Shown one piece after another: positions 16,450 to 24,245 of a DNA stretch of 32,012 nucleotides. Under the pieces are notes generated by a model, which did not search any database, was not told the DNA's origin, and was given only the letters and a program-made list of their open reading frames with translations. The first letter of the stretch is position 1. Each line of letters begins with the position of its first letter. The translations under genes were made by a program, and so were the position numbers. This DNA is from Rhodoferax sp. (lineage in GTDB: Bacteria; Pseudomonadota; Gammaproteobacteria; Burkholderiales; Burkholderiaceae_C): NCBI RefSeq assembly GCF_030646845.1, contig NZ_JAUSLE010000057.1, positions 1-32,012 on the forward strand, read 5' to 3'.

Positions 16450-17783
16450 GCACCGCCGAGCGCAGCGCAGCACATGAAGTGGCAGGCGTGGGGGCCATGC
16501 TATTGGGGTGCATCGCCGACGACTTCACCGGCGCCACCGATCTGGCCAATAACCTGGTGCGCGCCGGCATGCGCGTGGTGCAAGCCATCGGCGTGCCAGC
16601 GCAGCCGCTGGACTCGGACGCCGACGCCGTGGTGATCGCGTTGAAGTCGCGCACCTTGCCGGTGGAGGAAGCCATTGCACAGTCGCTGGCGGCGCTGCGC
16701 TGGCTGAAGGCGCAGGGCGCGCGGCAGATCTACTTCAAGTACTGCTCCACGTTTGACAGCACGGCGCAAGGCAATATCGGCCCGGTGACGGAGGCTTTGC
16801 AGGATGCGCTGGCCGGTGTCCCGGGCAGCGACTTCACCATCGCCACGCCGGCCTTCCCGGACAACCAGCGCACCGTGTTCAAGGGCCATTTGTTCGTCGG
16901 CGACGTGTTGCTCAATGAGAGCGGCATGCAAAACCACCCGCTCACCTCCATGACCGATGCCAACCTGGTGCGCGTGCTGCAAGCGCAATGCCGCCGCAAG
17001 GTGGGTCTGATCGACTACAAAGTGGTGGCGCAGGGTGAGGTGGCCATTCGCGAGCGCATTGAGCAATTGCGCGCTCAGGGCGTAGCCGTGGCGGTAGTCG
17101 ATGCGATTTCCAACGATGACCTGATGCGCCTGGGCCCGGCGCTCAAAGGCATGCCGCTGGTGACCGCCGGCTCGGGGGTTGCGATTGGCTTGCCTGGGAA
17201 TTTCGGGATTGTGCCCTCAAGCACTGCCAGCACGTTGCCCGCCGCCACCGGCCTGCAGGCGGTGGTGTCGGGCAGCTGCTCACTGGCGACCAATCGGCAG
17301 GTGCAGGCGTTCATCCAGGCGGGCCATCCGGCGTTGGCAGTCGATCCCTTGCGGCTTGCCACCCAGGGGGCCACTGGCGTGGATGTGGTGGCCGAAGCTC
17401 TGGCCTGGGCTGAACCACTGCTGAACCAGGGGCCCGTGCTCATTTATTCGTCGGCTGACGCAACGGCGGTCAAGTCCGTGCAGGGGCAGCTGGGTGTTGA
17501 AGCCGCTGGCGCTTTGGTAGAACGCACCCTGGCTGCGATCGCGGGGGGGCTGGTGACGCGCGGAGTGCGCCAGTTGGTGGTGGCCGGTGGTGAAACCTCC
17601 GGCGCCTGCGTGCAGGCCTTGAACATCACGCAAATGAAGATCGGACCGCAAATTGACCCCGGTGTGCCCTGGTGTCACGCACATACCGAGGCTGCGCCGC
17701 GCGAGGGTCTGCACCTGACGCTGAAATCTGGCAACTTTGGTGCTGACGACTTCTTCAGCAAAGCTTTTGCGGTGCTGGCATGA
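16446..17783 (+). CDS. otnK: 3-oxo-tetronate kinase (DUF1537 family)
   Basis: This 445-residue four-carbon acid-sugar kinase phosphorylates 3-oxo-tetronate at C4 with ATP. The N-terminal substrate domain starts with LLGCIADDFTGATDLANNLVRAGM, and the C-terminal nucleotide domain has VVAGGETSGACVQALN, both family hallmarks. The ATG at 16446 overlaps the ltnD stop (ATGA), although homologues usually begin near the second in-frame ATG at 16497. An extension of about 17 residues is therefore possible. The gene overlaps otnC by four bases. The flanking ltnD, otnC and otnI set the substrate class. Confidence 0.93.
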   Translation: MSTAERSAAHEVAGVGAMLLGCIADDFTGATDLANNLVRAGMRVVQAIGVPAQPLDSDADAVVIALKSRTLPVEEAIAQSLAALRWLKAQGARQIYFKYCSTFDSTAQGNIGPVTEALQDALAGVPGSDFTIATPAFPDNQRTVFKGHLFVGDVLLNESGMQNHPLTSMTDANLVRVLQAQCRRKVGLIDYKVVAQGEVAIRERIEQLRAQGVAVAVVDAISNDDLMRLGPALKGMPLVTAGSGVAIGLPGNFGIVPSSTASTLPAATGLQAVVSGSCSLATNRQVQAFIQAGHPALAVDPLRLATQGATGVDVVAEALAWAEPLLNQGPVLIYSSADATAVKSVQGQLGVEAAGALVERTLAAIAGGLVTRGVRQLVVAGGETSGACVQALNITQMKIGPQIDPGVPWCHAHTEAAPREGLHLTLKSGNFGADDFFSKAFAVLA

Positions 17784-18463
17784 ACGAGTCCGAGGCGCGC
17801 CAGGAAATTTGCCGCGTCGGTCGCAGTCTGTTTGAGCGTGGCTACGTGCATGCCACAGCTGGCAATATCAGCGTGCGGCTGGATGAGTCAGAAGGCGGCG
17901 GCTTCCTGATTACTCCCACCGATGCCTGCCTGGGTTTTCTCGATCCCGCCCGGCTGGCCCGACTGGATGCGCAGGCGCAGCAGCTGAGCGGCGATAGAGC
18001 TAGCAAAACTATAGCGTTACATGCCCAAATTTATAGGACTGCAGGCCAATTCGATGCTGAAACCCGGTGCGTGATCCACACCCACAGCACGCACTGCGTG
18101 GCGCTGACTTTGCGGCCCCAAGTCCATGCGCACCCGGAATTGTTGCCCGCCGTGACTCCCTACTTTGTAATGAAGGTCGGCCATGTGCCTGTGATTGCCT
18201 ACCACCGCCCTGGCGACCCTGAAGCGGCGCAGCAGGTGGCGCAAGCTATTTCACGCTATGGTGAAGCCGGCACGCCGATCCGCGCCGTCATGCTGGAGCG
18301 CCTGGGCCCCAACGTCTGGCACGACTCGCCCGCCGCCGCCATGGCTACGCTTGAAGAGCTTGATGAAACCGCCCGGCTGGTGAGCCAGAGCGCCTGCGCG
18401 ATCGTGCCCCTGACCGAACCCCAAATTGAACAACTGCGCCAAACCTTCGGTGCCCGCTGGTGA
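17780..18463 (+). CDS. otnC: 3-oxo-tetronate 4-phosphate decarboxylase, class II aldolase/adducin fold
   Basis: This 227-residue protein would decarboxylate 3-oxo-tetronate 4-phosphate to dihydroxyacetone phosphate. The class II aldolase fold shows in [11 protein letters not shown] (24-34), [11 protein letters not shown] and the metal motif HTHS with His100 and His102. Two positions depart from the classical pattern. SGDRASKT (70-77) has Thr77 where class II aldolases have the catalytic Glu. ERLGPNVW has Leu175 where the third zinc-binding His of NHGP is usual. Either this is a divergent subfamily or activity is altered. Residues 74-91 coincide with a dispersed-repeat copy. Both gene ends overlap their neighbours. 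Confidence 0.85.
   Translation: MNESEARQEICRVGRSLFERGYVHATAGNISVRLDESEGGGFLITPTDACLGFLDPARLARLDAQAQQLSGDRASKTIALHAQIYRTAGQFDAETRCVIHTHSTHCVALTLRPQVHAHPELLPAVTPYFVMKVGHVPVIAYHRPGDPEAAQQVAQAISRYGEAGTPIRAVMLERLGPNVWHDSPAAAMATLEELDETARLVSQSACAIVPLTEPQIEQLRQTFGARW
17999..18052 (-). repeat. Dispersed repeat, copy 5, in frame inside otnC
   Basis: In the orientation of copy 1 this stretch reads AATTGGCCTGCAGTCCTATA and ends GCTATAGTTTTGCTAGC. The final block is almost identical to that of intergenic copy 7 (GCTATAGTTTGTATAGC). The otnC codons here (AGA, ATA, TTA, AGG) are rare elsewhere in the gene. It covers the active-site strand ASKTIALH. Confidence 0.6.
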
Positions 18464-18468
18464 ACCTT

Positions 18469-19266
18469 ATGCCTAAATTTGCAGCCAACTTGTCCATGCT
18501 CTACCCTGAGCTTGATTTTCTGGATCGTTTCGAAGCCGCCGCAAAAGACGGTTTCAAAGCCGTCGAGTACCTTTTTCCCTATGCGTTCGAGAGCCGAGAT
18601 ATCGCGGCATGCCTCAAGGCACATGGCCTGCAGCAGGTCTTGTTCAATGCGCCCCCCGGCGACTGGGACGCTGGTGAGCGCGGTCTGGCCTGCCTGCCCG
18701 GGCGCGAAGCCGAATTCCGCGCGGGCATCGGCAAGGCGCTTGATTACGCAGCGGCCTTGGACTGCCCGCGCATCCACGTGATGGCAGGGCTGCTGCCCGC
18801 TGGCACCGCGCACGAAACGCTTTACCCGACCTATGTCAGTCAACTGCGCTGGGCCGCTGCAGAGGCCGCCAAGCAGGGCATCGATGTGCTGATCGAGCCG
18901 ATCAACACGCGTGATATTGCGCGCTTCTACCTGAACCGCCAGGATCATGCCCATCAGGTGCTGGCCGACGTGGGTGCAGTGAACCTGAAGGTGCAGATGG
19001 ATCTGTACCACTGCCAGGTGGTGGAGGGTGACGTGGCGATGAAGCTGCGTCAGTACCTGCCGACCGGCCGTGTCGGTCACATCCAGATTGCGGGCGTGCC
19101 GCAGCGGCACGAACCCGATCTGGGTGAACTGAACTACGCCTATCTGTTCTCTGTACTGGACGAATTGGGCTACGACGGCTGGGTCGGTTGCGAGTACCGG
19201 CCTGCGAGAGGCACGCAAGCCGGTGGCACGTCCGCCGGACTGGGTTGGCTCAAACCCTACCTCTAA
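18469..19266 (+). CDS. otnI: 2-oxo-tetronate isomerase (hydroxypyruvate isomerase-like TIM barrel)
   Basis: This protein of about 265 residues interconverts 2-oxo- and 3-oxo-tetronate, supplying the substrate of OtnK. It begins [21 protein letters not shown] as hydroxypyruvate isomerase-like proteins do. Conserved acidic and metal-site segments include [38 protein letters not shown] and GCEYRP. ATG at 18469 is preferred by family comparison. A GTG at 18460 overlaps the otnC stop (GTGA) and would add three residues. It is the fourth gene of the tightly packed ltnD-otnK-otnC-otnI set. Confidence 0.9.
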   Translation: MPKFAANLSMLYPELDFLDRFEAAAKDGFKAVEYLFPYAFESRDIAACLKAHGLQQVLFNAPPGDWDAGERGLACLPGREAEFRAGIGKALDYAAALDCPRIHVMAGLLPAGTAHETLYPTYVSQLRWAAAEAAKQGIDVLIEPINTRDIARFYLNRQDHAHQVLADVGAVNLKVQMDLYHCQVVEGDVAMKLRQYLPTGRVGHIQIAGVPQRHEPDLGELNYAYLFSVLDELGYDGWVGCEYRPARGTQAGGTSAGLGWLKPYL

Positions 19267-19283
19267 GGTCAAGGATTCTCTTC

Positions 19284-20189
19284 ATGGCAAAAACTGTCGG
19301 ATTTATTGGTCTGGGGATGATGGGCCGGGGCATGGCAAAGCATGTGCTTGGAAGCGGGCATCCGGTCGCATTGCTCTTGCGTTCGAAGGAAGACGAGGTA
19401 CGCTGCGCGGACCTGCTTGCAGGTGGTGCACGGCCCCTGAAGACAGCCGCCGAGGTAGCGGCCGCAGCCGACATCGTCATCATTTGCGTGCCTGGATCGC
19501 CACAAGTCGAAGATGTCGTGTTTGCGGACCATGGCCTGCTGCAAGGCATCAAACCGGAATGCGTGGTGGTGGATTGCTCGACTTCCCTGCCTGAGTCCAC
19601 ACGGCGCGTGGCGGCGGCCATTGCCACCCGGGGTGGCCTCTTTCTTGACGCCGCCATGACCGGGACGCCCAAAGACGCCGATGAAGGCAACATCAACCTG
19701 CTGGTCGGTGGTGACTCGGCGGTGCTGGCGAGCGTTCGCCCTGTTTTTGACACGTTTGCAAAAAATATCTACGAGTGCGGCGCAGTCAGCTCCGGGCACA
19801 CCACCAAGCTGCTGCACCAGTTCGTCGTGCTCGGCAACGCCGCCATTCTGGCCGAGGCTTTTTCCTGTGCTGGAAAAACTGGGGTGAACCTCGAGGTCCT
19901 GTGCGATGTGATCGCCTCCGGCGGCGCGAACAGCACTGCCTTCCAGCGCTTACGTCCCTTTGTGCTCGAAGGTAACGATCAGCTTTTCCGCTTTTCGCTG
20001 GCCAATGCGCACAAGGATATGCATTACTACGCCCGGATGACCGGCGAGGCCAAGGCCGTATCATTCATCGGTGATGCCGTGCATAACACCTACACGGTGG
20101 CCGCCAACCTTGGCTATGCAACGCAATTCGTGCCACATTTGGTGAGCAGCCTGAACAAGCTCAACGGGCCGACAACAAGCTCGGCATAG
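19284..20189 (+). CDS. Second beta-hydroxyacid dehydrogenase (HIBADH/GarR-like), substrate unknown
   Basis: This 301-residue protein has the Rossmann motif FIGLGMMGRGMAKHVL (8-23) and the catalytic Lys175 in GHTTKLLHQF. Two signature positions differ from the usual family. The substrate loop reads DAAMTGTPKDADEG instead of DAPVSGG, and the Asn normally three residues after the Lys is His178. It starts 17 nt after otnI with AAGGA upstream, so it belongs to the tetronate operon. It could oxidise a second four-carbon acid stereoisomer or act as a semialdehyde reductase. Neither can be decided from sequence. Confidence 0.8.
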   Translation: MAKTVGFIGLGMMGRGMAKHVLGSGHPVALLLRSKEDEVRCADLLAGGARPLKTAAEVAAAADIVIICVPGSPQVEDVVFADHGLLQGIKPECVVVDCSTSLPESTRRVAAAIATRGGLFLDAAMTGTPKDADEGNINLLVGGDSAVLASVRPVFDTFAKNIYECGAVSSGHTTKLLHQFVVLGNAAILAEAFSCAGKTGVNLEVLCDVIASGGANSTAFQRLRPFVLEGNDQLFRFSLANAHKDMHYYARMTGEAKAVSFIGDAVHNTYTVAANLGYATQFVPHLVSSLNKLNGPTTSSA

Positions 20190-20204
20190 GGAACGTGGCG
20201 ACCT

Positions 20205-21896
20205 CTACATCCCTGCGTAGTTGGGTCCGCCGCCGCCCTCGGGCGTCACCCACACGATGTTCTGGGTCGGGTCCTTGATGTCGCAGGTCTTGCAGTGCAC
20301 GCAGTTCTGCGCGTTGATCTGCAGGCGGTCCGTGTTGTCTTCGTTCTTGACGAACTCATACACGCCGGCCGGGCAATAGCGGGCTTCCGGGCCGGCGAAC
20401 TTCGCCAGGTTGATGCTCACGGGAACGGACGCATCCCGCAAGGTCAAGTGCGCGGGCTGCTGTTCCTCGTGGTTGGTGTTGCTGATGAACACGCTGCTCA
20501 GGCGGTCAAACGTGAGCTTGCCGTCCGGCTTGGGGTAGACGATGGGCTGGCACTCGGCCGCGGGTTTGAGGTACACGTGGTCGGGCTTGTCGCGACGCAG
20601 CGTCCAGGGAATGTGGCCGCGCATCACGAACTGCTCGATGCCGTTCATCAGGGTGGCCACCGTCAGGCCCTTCTTGAACCAGCTCTTGAAGTTGCGCGAC
20701 TTGTTGAGCTCCGTGTAGAGCCAGCTTTTCTCGAACGCTTCGGGGTAGGCGCTCAGTTCGTCATGCTGGCGCCCTGCGGTGACGGCGTCATAGGCGGCCT
20801 CTGCCGCCAGCATGCCGGTCTTGATGGCCGCGTGGCTGCCCTTGATGCGGCTCACATTCAGGTAGCCGGCATCGCAGCCCACCAGCGCACCGCCCGGGAA
20901 CACGGATTTGGGCAGCGACATCAGGCCGCCCGCCGTGATGGCGCGGGCACCGTAGCCCAGGCGCTTGGCATTGACTTCGCCTTTGTCGTTCTCAAAGTAG
21001 TAGCGGATATTGGGGTGGGTTTTCCAGCGCTGGAATTCCTCGAACGGGCTCAGGTAAGGGTTGCTGTAATCCAGTCCGGTCACAAAGCCGATGGCCACTT
21101 TATTGCCTTCCATGTGGTACATGAAGGCACCGCCGTAGGTGCTCTGGTCCATGGGCCAGCCTGCGGTGTGCAAGACAAAGCCGGGGGTGTGGCGGGAGGG
21201 GTCAATCTCCCAGAGTTCCTTGATGCCGATACCGTAGGTCTGCGGATCACAACCGTCATCGAGCTTGAATCTGGCGATGAGCTGCTTGCCCAGGTGGCCG
21301 CGCGCGCCCTCGGCAAACACGGTGTACTTGGCCAGCAACTCCATGCCAAGCTGGAAATTCTCGGTCGGCTCGCCATCCTTGCCCACGCCCATGTTGCCGG
21401 TGGCCACGCCCCTCACCGATCCATCGTCGTTGTAGAGCACTTCAGCGGCGGCAAAGCCGGGGAAGATTTCGACGCCCAGGTTCTCGGCCTGCTCGGCCAG
21501 CCAGCGGGTCAGCGCGCCCAGGCTGATGATGTAGTTGCCGTGGTTCTGCGCGCATTCGGGCAACAGGAAGTTGGGCGTGCGAAAGCCGGATGTCTCACCC
21601 AGGAAGCTCCAGGCATCGTCGGTGACCGGCTGGTTCAGCGGGGCGCCCATTTCTTTCCACTTCGGGAACAGTTCAGTCAGGGCCTGCGGGTCCATGATGG
21701 CGCCCGAGAGAATGTGGGCGCCGGGCTCTGAGCCTTTCTCCAGGACCACCACCGAGATGTCCTTGCCTTTTTCGGTGGCCAGTTGCTTGAGACGGATGGC
21801 AGTTGCCAGACCGCCCGGGCCGCCACCGACGACGACGACGTCGTACTCCATTGCTTCACGGGGGCCGAACTGGGCCAGAATTTCCTGGTTGGTCAT
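20205..21896 (-). CDS. Electron-transfer flavoprotein:ubiquinone oxidoreductase
   Basis: This 563-residue membrane-associated flavoprotein passes electrons from ETF (fed by acyl-CoA and related dehydrogenases) to ubiquinone. The N-terminal FAD motif is VVVVGGGPGGLATAIRLKQ. The C terminus has the [4Fe-4S] cysteines in ARYCPAGVYEF and QNCVHCKTCDIKDPTQNIVWV. The length is full for the family. It is convergent with the last island gene, with only 15 nt between the stops and no hairpin terminator. It marks the end of the sugar-acid island and the start of a region with fatty-acid-type genes. Confidence 0.97.
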   Translation of the reverse strand: MTNQEILAQFGPREAMEYDVVVVGGGPGGLATAIRLKQLATEKGKDISVVVLEKGSEPGAHILSGAIMDPQALTELFPKWKEMGAPLNQPVTDDAWSFLGETSGFRTPNFLLPECAQNHGNYIISLGALTRWLAEQAENLGVEIFPGFAAAEVLYNDDGSVRGVATGNMGVGKDGEPTENFQLGMELLAKYTVFAEGARGHLGKQLIARFKLDDGCDPQTYGIGIKELWEIDPSRHTPGFVLHTAGWPMDQSTYGGAFMYHMEGNKVAIGFVTGLDYSNPYLSPFEEFQRWKTHPNIRYYFENDKGEVNAKRLGYGARAITAGGLMSLPKSVFPGGALVGCDAGYLNVSRIKGSHAAIKTGMLAAEAAYDAVTAGRQHDELSAYPEAFEKSWLYTELNKSRNFKSWFKKGLTVATLMNGIEQFVMRGHIPWTLRRDKPDHVYLKPAAECQPIVYPKPDGKLTFDRLSSVFISNTNHEEQQPAHLTLRDASVPVSINLAKFAGPEARYCPAGVYEFVKNEDNTDRLQINAQNCVHCKTCDIKDPTQNIVWVTPEGGGGPNYAGM

Positions 21897-22032
21897 GGTG
21901 TGTCTCGCTTGATAATGTTGATATGGCTGGTATTCAAACCGTGACCAGGGGCTATCGATGCTGCGGCTGATTTTATTCGGTGAATTGGCGCATTCAGACG
22001 GCCGTTCTTCTTGTTTTGTGGAGACTCTCTAA

Positions 22033-22815
22033 ATGGCTTACAGCATTGATCTTTCGGGCCGGGTGGCTTTTGTCACCGGCGCCTCCAGTGGATTGGGAGC
22101 CCAGTTTGCCAGAACACTCTCAAACGCCGGTGCTGCCGTGGTGCTGGCGAGTCGCCGGGTTGACAGGCTCAAGGACCTGCGGTCCCAGATTGAAGGCGAG
22201 GGCGGCGACGCCCACGTGATTGAGCTGGACGTGACCGACGTCGATTCCATCAAGTCGGCGGTGGCGCATGCCGAGACCGAAGTCGGCTCCATCGATATCC
22301 TGATCAACAACTCCGGCGTCAGCACCACGCAGCGCATCCAGGATGTGTCGGAAGACGATTTCGATCGCATGTTCAACACCAACGTCCGCGGCGCGTTCTT
22401 TATGGCGCAGGAGGTTGGCAAGCGCATGCTGGCGCGGGCGCAAGGGTCGGCACCCGGCACTTATACCGGCGGGCGCATCGTCAACATCGCCTCCATGGCG
22501 GGCTTGCGCGTGCTGCCGAAAATCGGTGTCTATGCCATGAGCAAGGCCGCCGTAGTGCAGATGACGAAGGCCATGGCGCTGGAGTGGGGCAAGCACGGCA
22601 TCAACGTCAACGCCATCTGCCCCGGCTATATCGACACCGAAATCAACCACCACCACTGGAAGACTGAACAGGGCAAGAAGCTGATGCAGATGCTGCCACG
22701 CAAGCGGGTCGGGCAGGCGAAGGACCTGGACGCCCTGCTGGTCATGCTGTGTGCCAACGAGAGTCACTTCATCAACGGGGCGGTGATCTCGGCTGACGAT
22801 GGATTTGGCGTTTGA
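22033..22815 (+). CDS. Short-chain dehydrogenase/reductase (SDR)
   Basis: This 260-residue classical SDR has the cofactor motif TGASSGLGAQFA (residues 15-26), NNSGVS, the catalytic Ser in VNIASMAG and the YAMSK pair. The C-terminal substrate-binding part is normal (CPGYIDTEINHHHW). It is FabG-like and could reduce a 3-oxoacyl or other keto substrate. The nearby ETF-QO and thioesterase genes fit acyl-chain metabolism, but the substrate is not determined. The stop codon is followed immediately by the ATG of the EamA gene, so the two are coupled. The 136-nt gap before it, divergent from the ETF-QO gene, shows no clear operator. Confidence 0.9.
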   Translation: MAYSIDLSGRVAFVTGASSGLGAQFARTLSNAGAAVVLASRRVDRLKDLRSQIEGEGGDAHVIELDVTDVDSIKSAVAHAETEVGSIDILINNSGVSTTQRIQDVSEDDFDRMFNTNVRGAFFMAQEVGKRMLARAQGSAPGTYTGGRIVNIASMAGLRVLPKIGVYAMSKAAVVQMTKAMALEWGKHGINVNAICPGYIDTEINHHHWKTEQGKKLMQMLPRKRVGQAKDLDALLVMLCANESHFINGAVISADDGFGV

Positions 22816-23718
22816 ATGCTGAAAGGTATTCTGGCGGGCCTGGCGGCCGGGGCGTTGTGGGGCTGGGTGTTTGTCGCGCCGCGCATGACGCCGGGTCTGT
22901 CATCGGTTGATTTGACCGCCGGTCGTTTTGTGAGTTTTGGTGTCATGGCGGCGCTGGTGATGGCGTTCACGCGGGCGACGCACAAGCTGCCCACGACGGC
23001 GCAGGCGCTGGCCGCACTGGGCATGAGCGTGCTGGGCTTCAGTGGTTACTACCTGCTGCTGGTATTGGCCATCCATCGCGCGGGCACTGAGGTGCCAACC
23101 CTCATTATTGGCACGATTCCGATCTGGGTGATGCTGCTGGGCAAGCCGCTTGGCCTGAAGTGGGCCACCCTGTTGCCGGGGCTGGTGCTGACCGCTGCCG
23201 GGCTGGTGTTGATGATGAATGTGCCCCTCGGCGTGCCGCAGGTGGTCCCAGCCCCGTCTGGTAGCCACTACTGGCAGGGGATTGCGCTGGCCATCGCCGC
23301 GGCGGTCTGCTGGACGGCATTTGCCATCCTCAATGCGGCCTGGCTCAAGCGCCACCCGGAAGTGAATGCGACCGAATGGGCCAACTGGCTTGGCATTGCC
23401 ACCGGCGTGGGCGCGGTACTGCTCTGGTTGGTCGCGGGCTCGAGCACCAATGAGCTTCTGGCCCTCGACAATATTGGGCTGATAGCTATTATTTGTGTAG
23501 CAACGGGCATCGGCTCGGCCTGGATTGCCACCATTCTCTGGAACATCGCCAGTCAGCGGCTGAGCGCCAGTCTGTGCGGCCAACTGATTGTGAGCGAGAC
23601 CCTGTTCGCGCTGCTGTACTCGCTGGTGTGGGACGGCACCTGGCCCGGCGGGCTGCAACTGCTCGCTGCCGTGCTGTTTACGCTGGGTATTCTTGCGTCC
23701 GTCAGGGCGCATCGGTGA
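22816..23718 (+). CDS. EamA/DMT-superfamily membrane transporter
   Basis: This 300-residue inner-membrane protein has ten hydrophobic segments arranged as two five-helix EamA repeats, the usual drug/metabolite transporter plan. It starts MLKGILAGLAAGALWGWVFVAPRM. Homologues export amino acids or other metabolites, but the substrate is unknown here. The ATG abuts the SDR stop (TGAATG). Residues of about 212-229 (ELLALDNIGLIAIICVAT) in the second half coincide with a dispersed-repeat copy and use codons such as ATA, ATT and GTA that are scarce in the rest of the gene. Confidence 0.9.
   Translation: MLKGILAGLAAGALWGWVFVAPRMTPGLSSVDLTAGRFVSFGVMAALVMAFTRATHKLPTTAQALAALGMSVLGFSGYYLLLVLAIHRAGTEVPTLIIGTIPIWVMLLGKPLGLKWATLLPGLVLTAAGLVLMMNVPLGVPQVVPAPSGSHYWQGIALAIAAAVCWTAFAILNAAWLKRHPEVNATEWANWLGIATGVGAVLLWLVAGSSTNELLALDNIGLIAIICVATGIGSAWIATILWNIASQRLSASLCGQLIVSETLFALLYSLVWDGTWPGGLQLLAAVLFTLGILASVRAHR
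23449..23502 (+). repeat. Dispersed repeat, copy 6, in frame inside the EamA gene
   Basis: The copy runs from AATGAGCTTCTGGCCCTC to TAGCTATTATTTGTGTAGC and aligns along its length with intergenic copy 7, which has TAGCTATAGTTTGTATAGC at the same end. Read in sense it encodes a hydrophobic stretch that fits a transmembrane helix. Confidence 0.6.
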
Positions 23719-23759
23719 TGCCCCGTCGGCGGTGCCCCTCATTTGTCAAGGAATAGACC

Positions 23760-24179
23760 ATGAAATTCGAGATTCCAGAGCAGAAAAAGCTCGTGTACCA
23801 GATGCTCATCCCCATTCGCTGGGGCGACATGGACGCCATGAACCATGTCAACAACACCATCTACTTCCGCTACCTGGAAACCTGCCGTATTGACTGGATG
23901 AATTCCATCGGCTGCCTGCCCGACCCGCAGGGTGAGGGGCCGGTGATCGTCAACGCGTTCTGCAACTTCTACAAGCAGCTCGAGTTCCCCGGTGATGTGC
24001 TGCTCAAAATGTATGTCAGCGACCCCGGGCGCACCACCTTTGAGAGCTGGGCCACGATGGAGCGGGCCGACCAGCCCGGCGTGATTTATGCGGCAGGGGG
24101 TGCCACGACGATCTGGGTGGATTTTCCGAAGCAGAAAGCCCAGACCCTGCCCGACTGGATGCGCGCGATTGTCAGCTGA
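23760..24179 (+). CDS. 4HBT-family acyl-CoA thioesterase (YbgC/FcbC type)
   Basis: This 139-residue hotdog-fold protein carries the active-site motif RWGDMDAMNHVNNTIYFRYLE near residues 20-40, with the catalytic Asp in the WGDMDAMNH segment. Members hydrolyse acyl-CoA thioesters in the cytoplasm. AAGGA lies about eight bases before the ATG. It follows the EamA gene by 41 nt on the same strand and may be cotranscribed with it and the SDR. Chain-length or aryl specificity cannot be read from the sequence. A dispersed repeat follows the stop. Confidence 0.92.
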   Translation: MKFEIPEQKKLVYQMLIPIRWGDMDAMNHVNNTIYFRYLETCRIDWMNSIGCLPDPQGEGPVIVNAFCNFYKQLEFPGDVLLKMYVSDPGRTTFESWATMERADQPGVIYAAGGATTIWVDFPKQKAQTLPDWMRAIVS

Positions 24180-24188
24180 TGTTTATGA

Positions 24189-24245
24189 GAAATCAGCCTC
24201 CAGCCCTTGTGCACTATGCCTTGTTAGCTATAGTTTGTATAGCAA
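24189..24245 (+). repeat. Dispersed repeat, copy 7 (intergenic)
   Basis: The copy begins AAATCAGCCTCCAGCCCTTG and ends TTAGCTATAGTTTGTATAGC. It fills the gap between the convergent thioesterase and peroxidase-like genes and touches the peroxidase stop codon. It is the best match to the coding copies 5 and 6. One plus-strand frame is open across it (PPALVHYALLAIVCIAT), the same frame used by the sense-oriented coding copies. Confidence 0.75.

Noticed and set aside
18241..18263. GCGCAAGCTATTTCACGCTAT in otnC as a second repeat copy in that gene
   Set aside because: Resemblance is limited to a few bases, and the spacing of the end blocks is wrong.
20295..21731. A 478-codon open frame antisense to the ETF-QO gene
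   Set aside because: The opposite strand encodes a full-length, motif-complete protein. GC-rich codon use leaves long antisense frames open, and this product has no recognisable domain.
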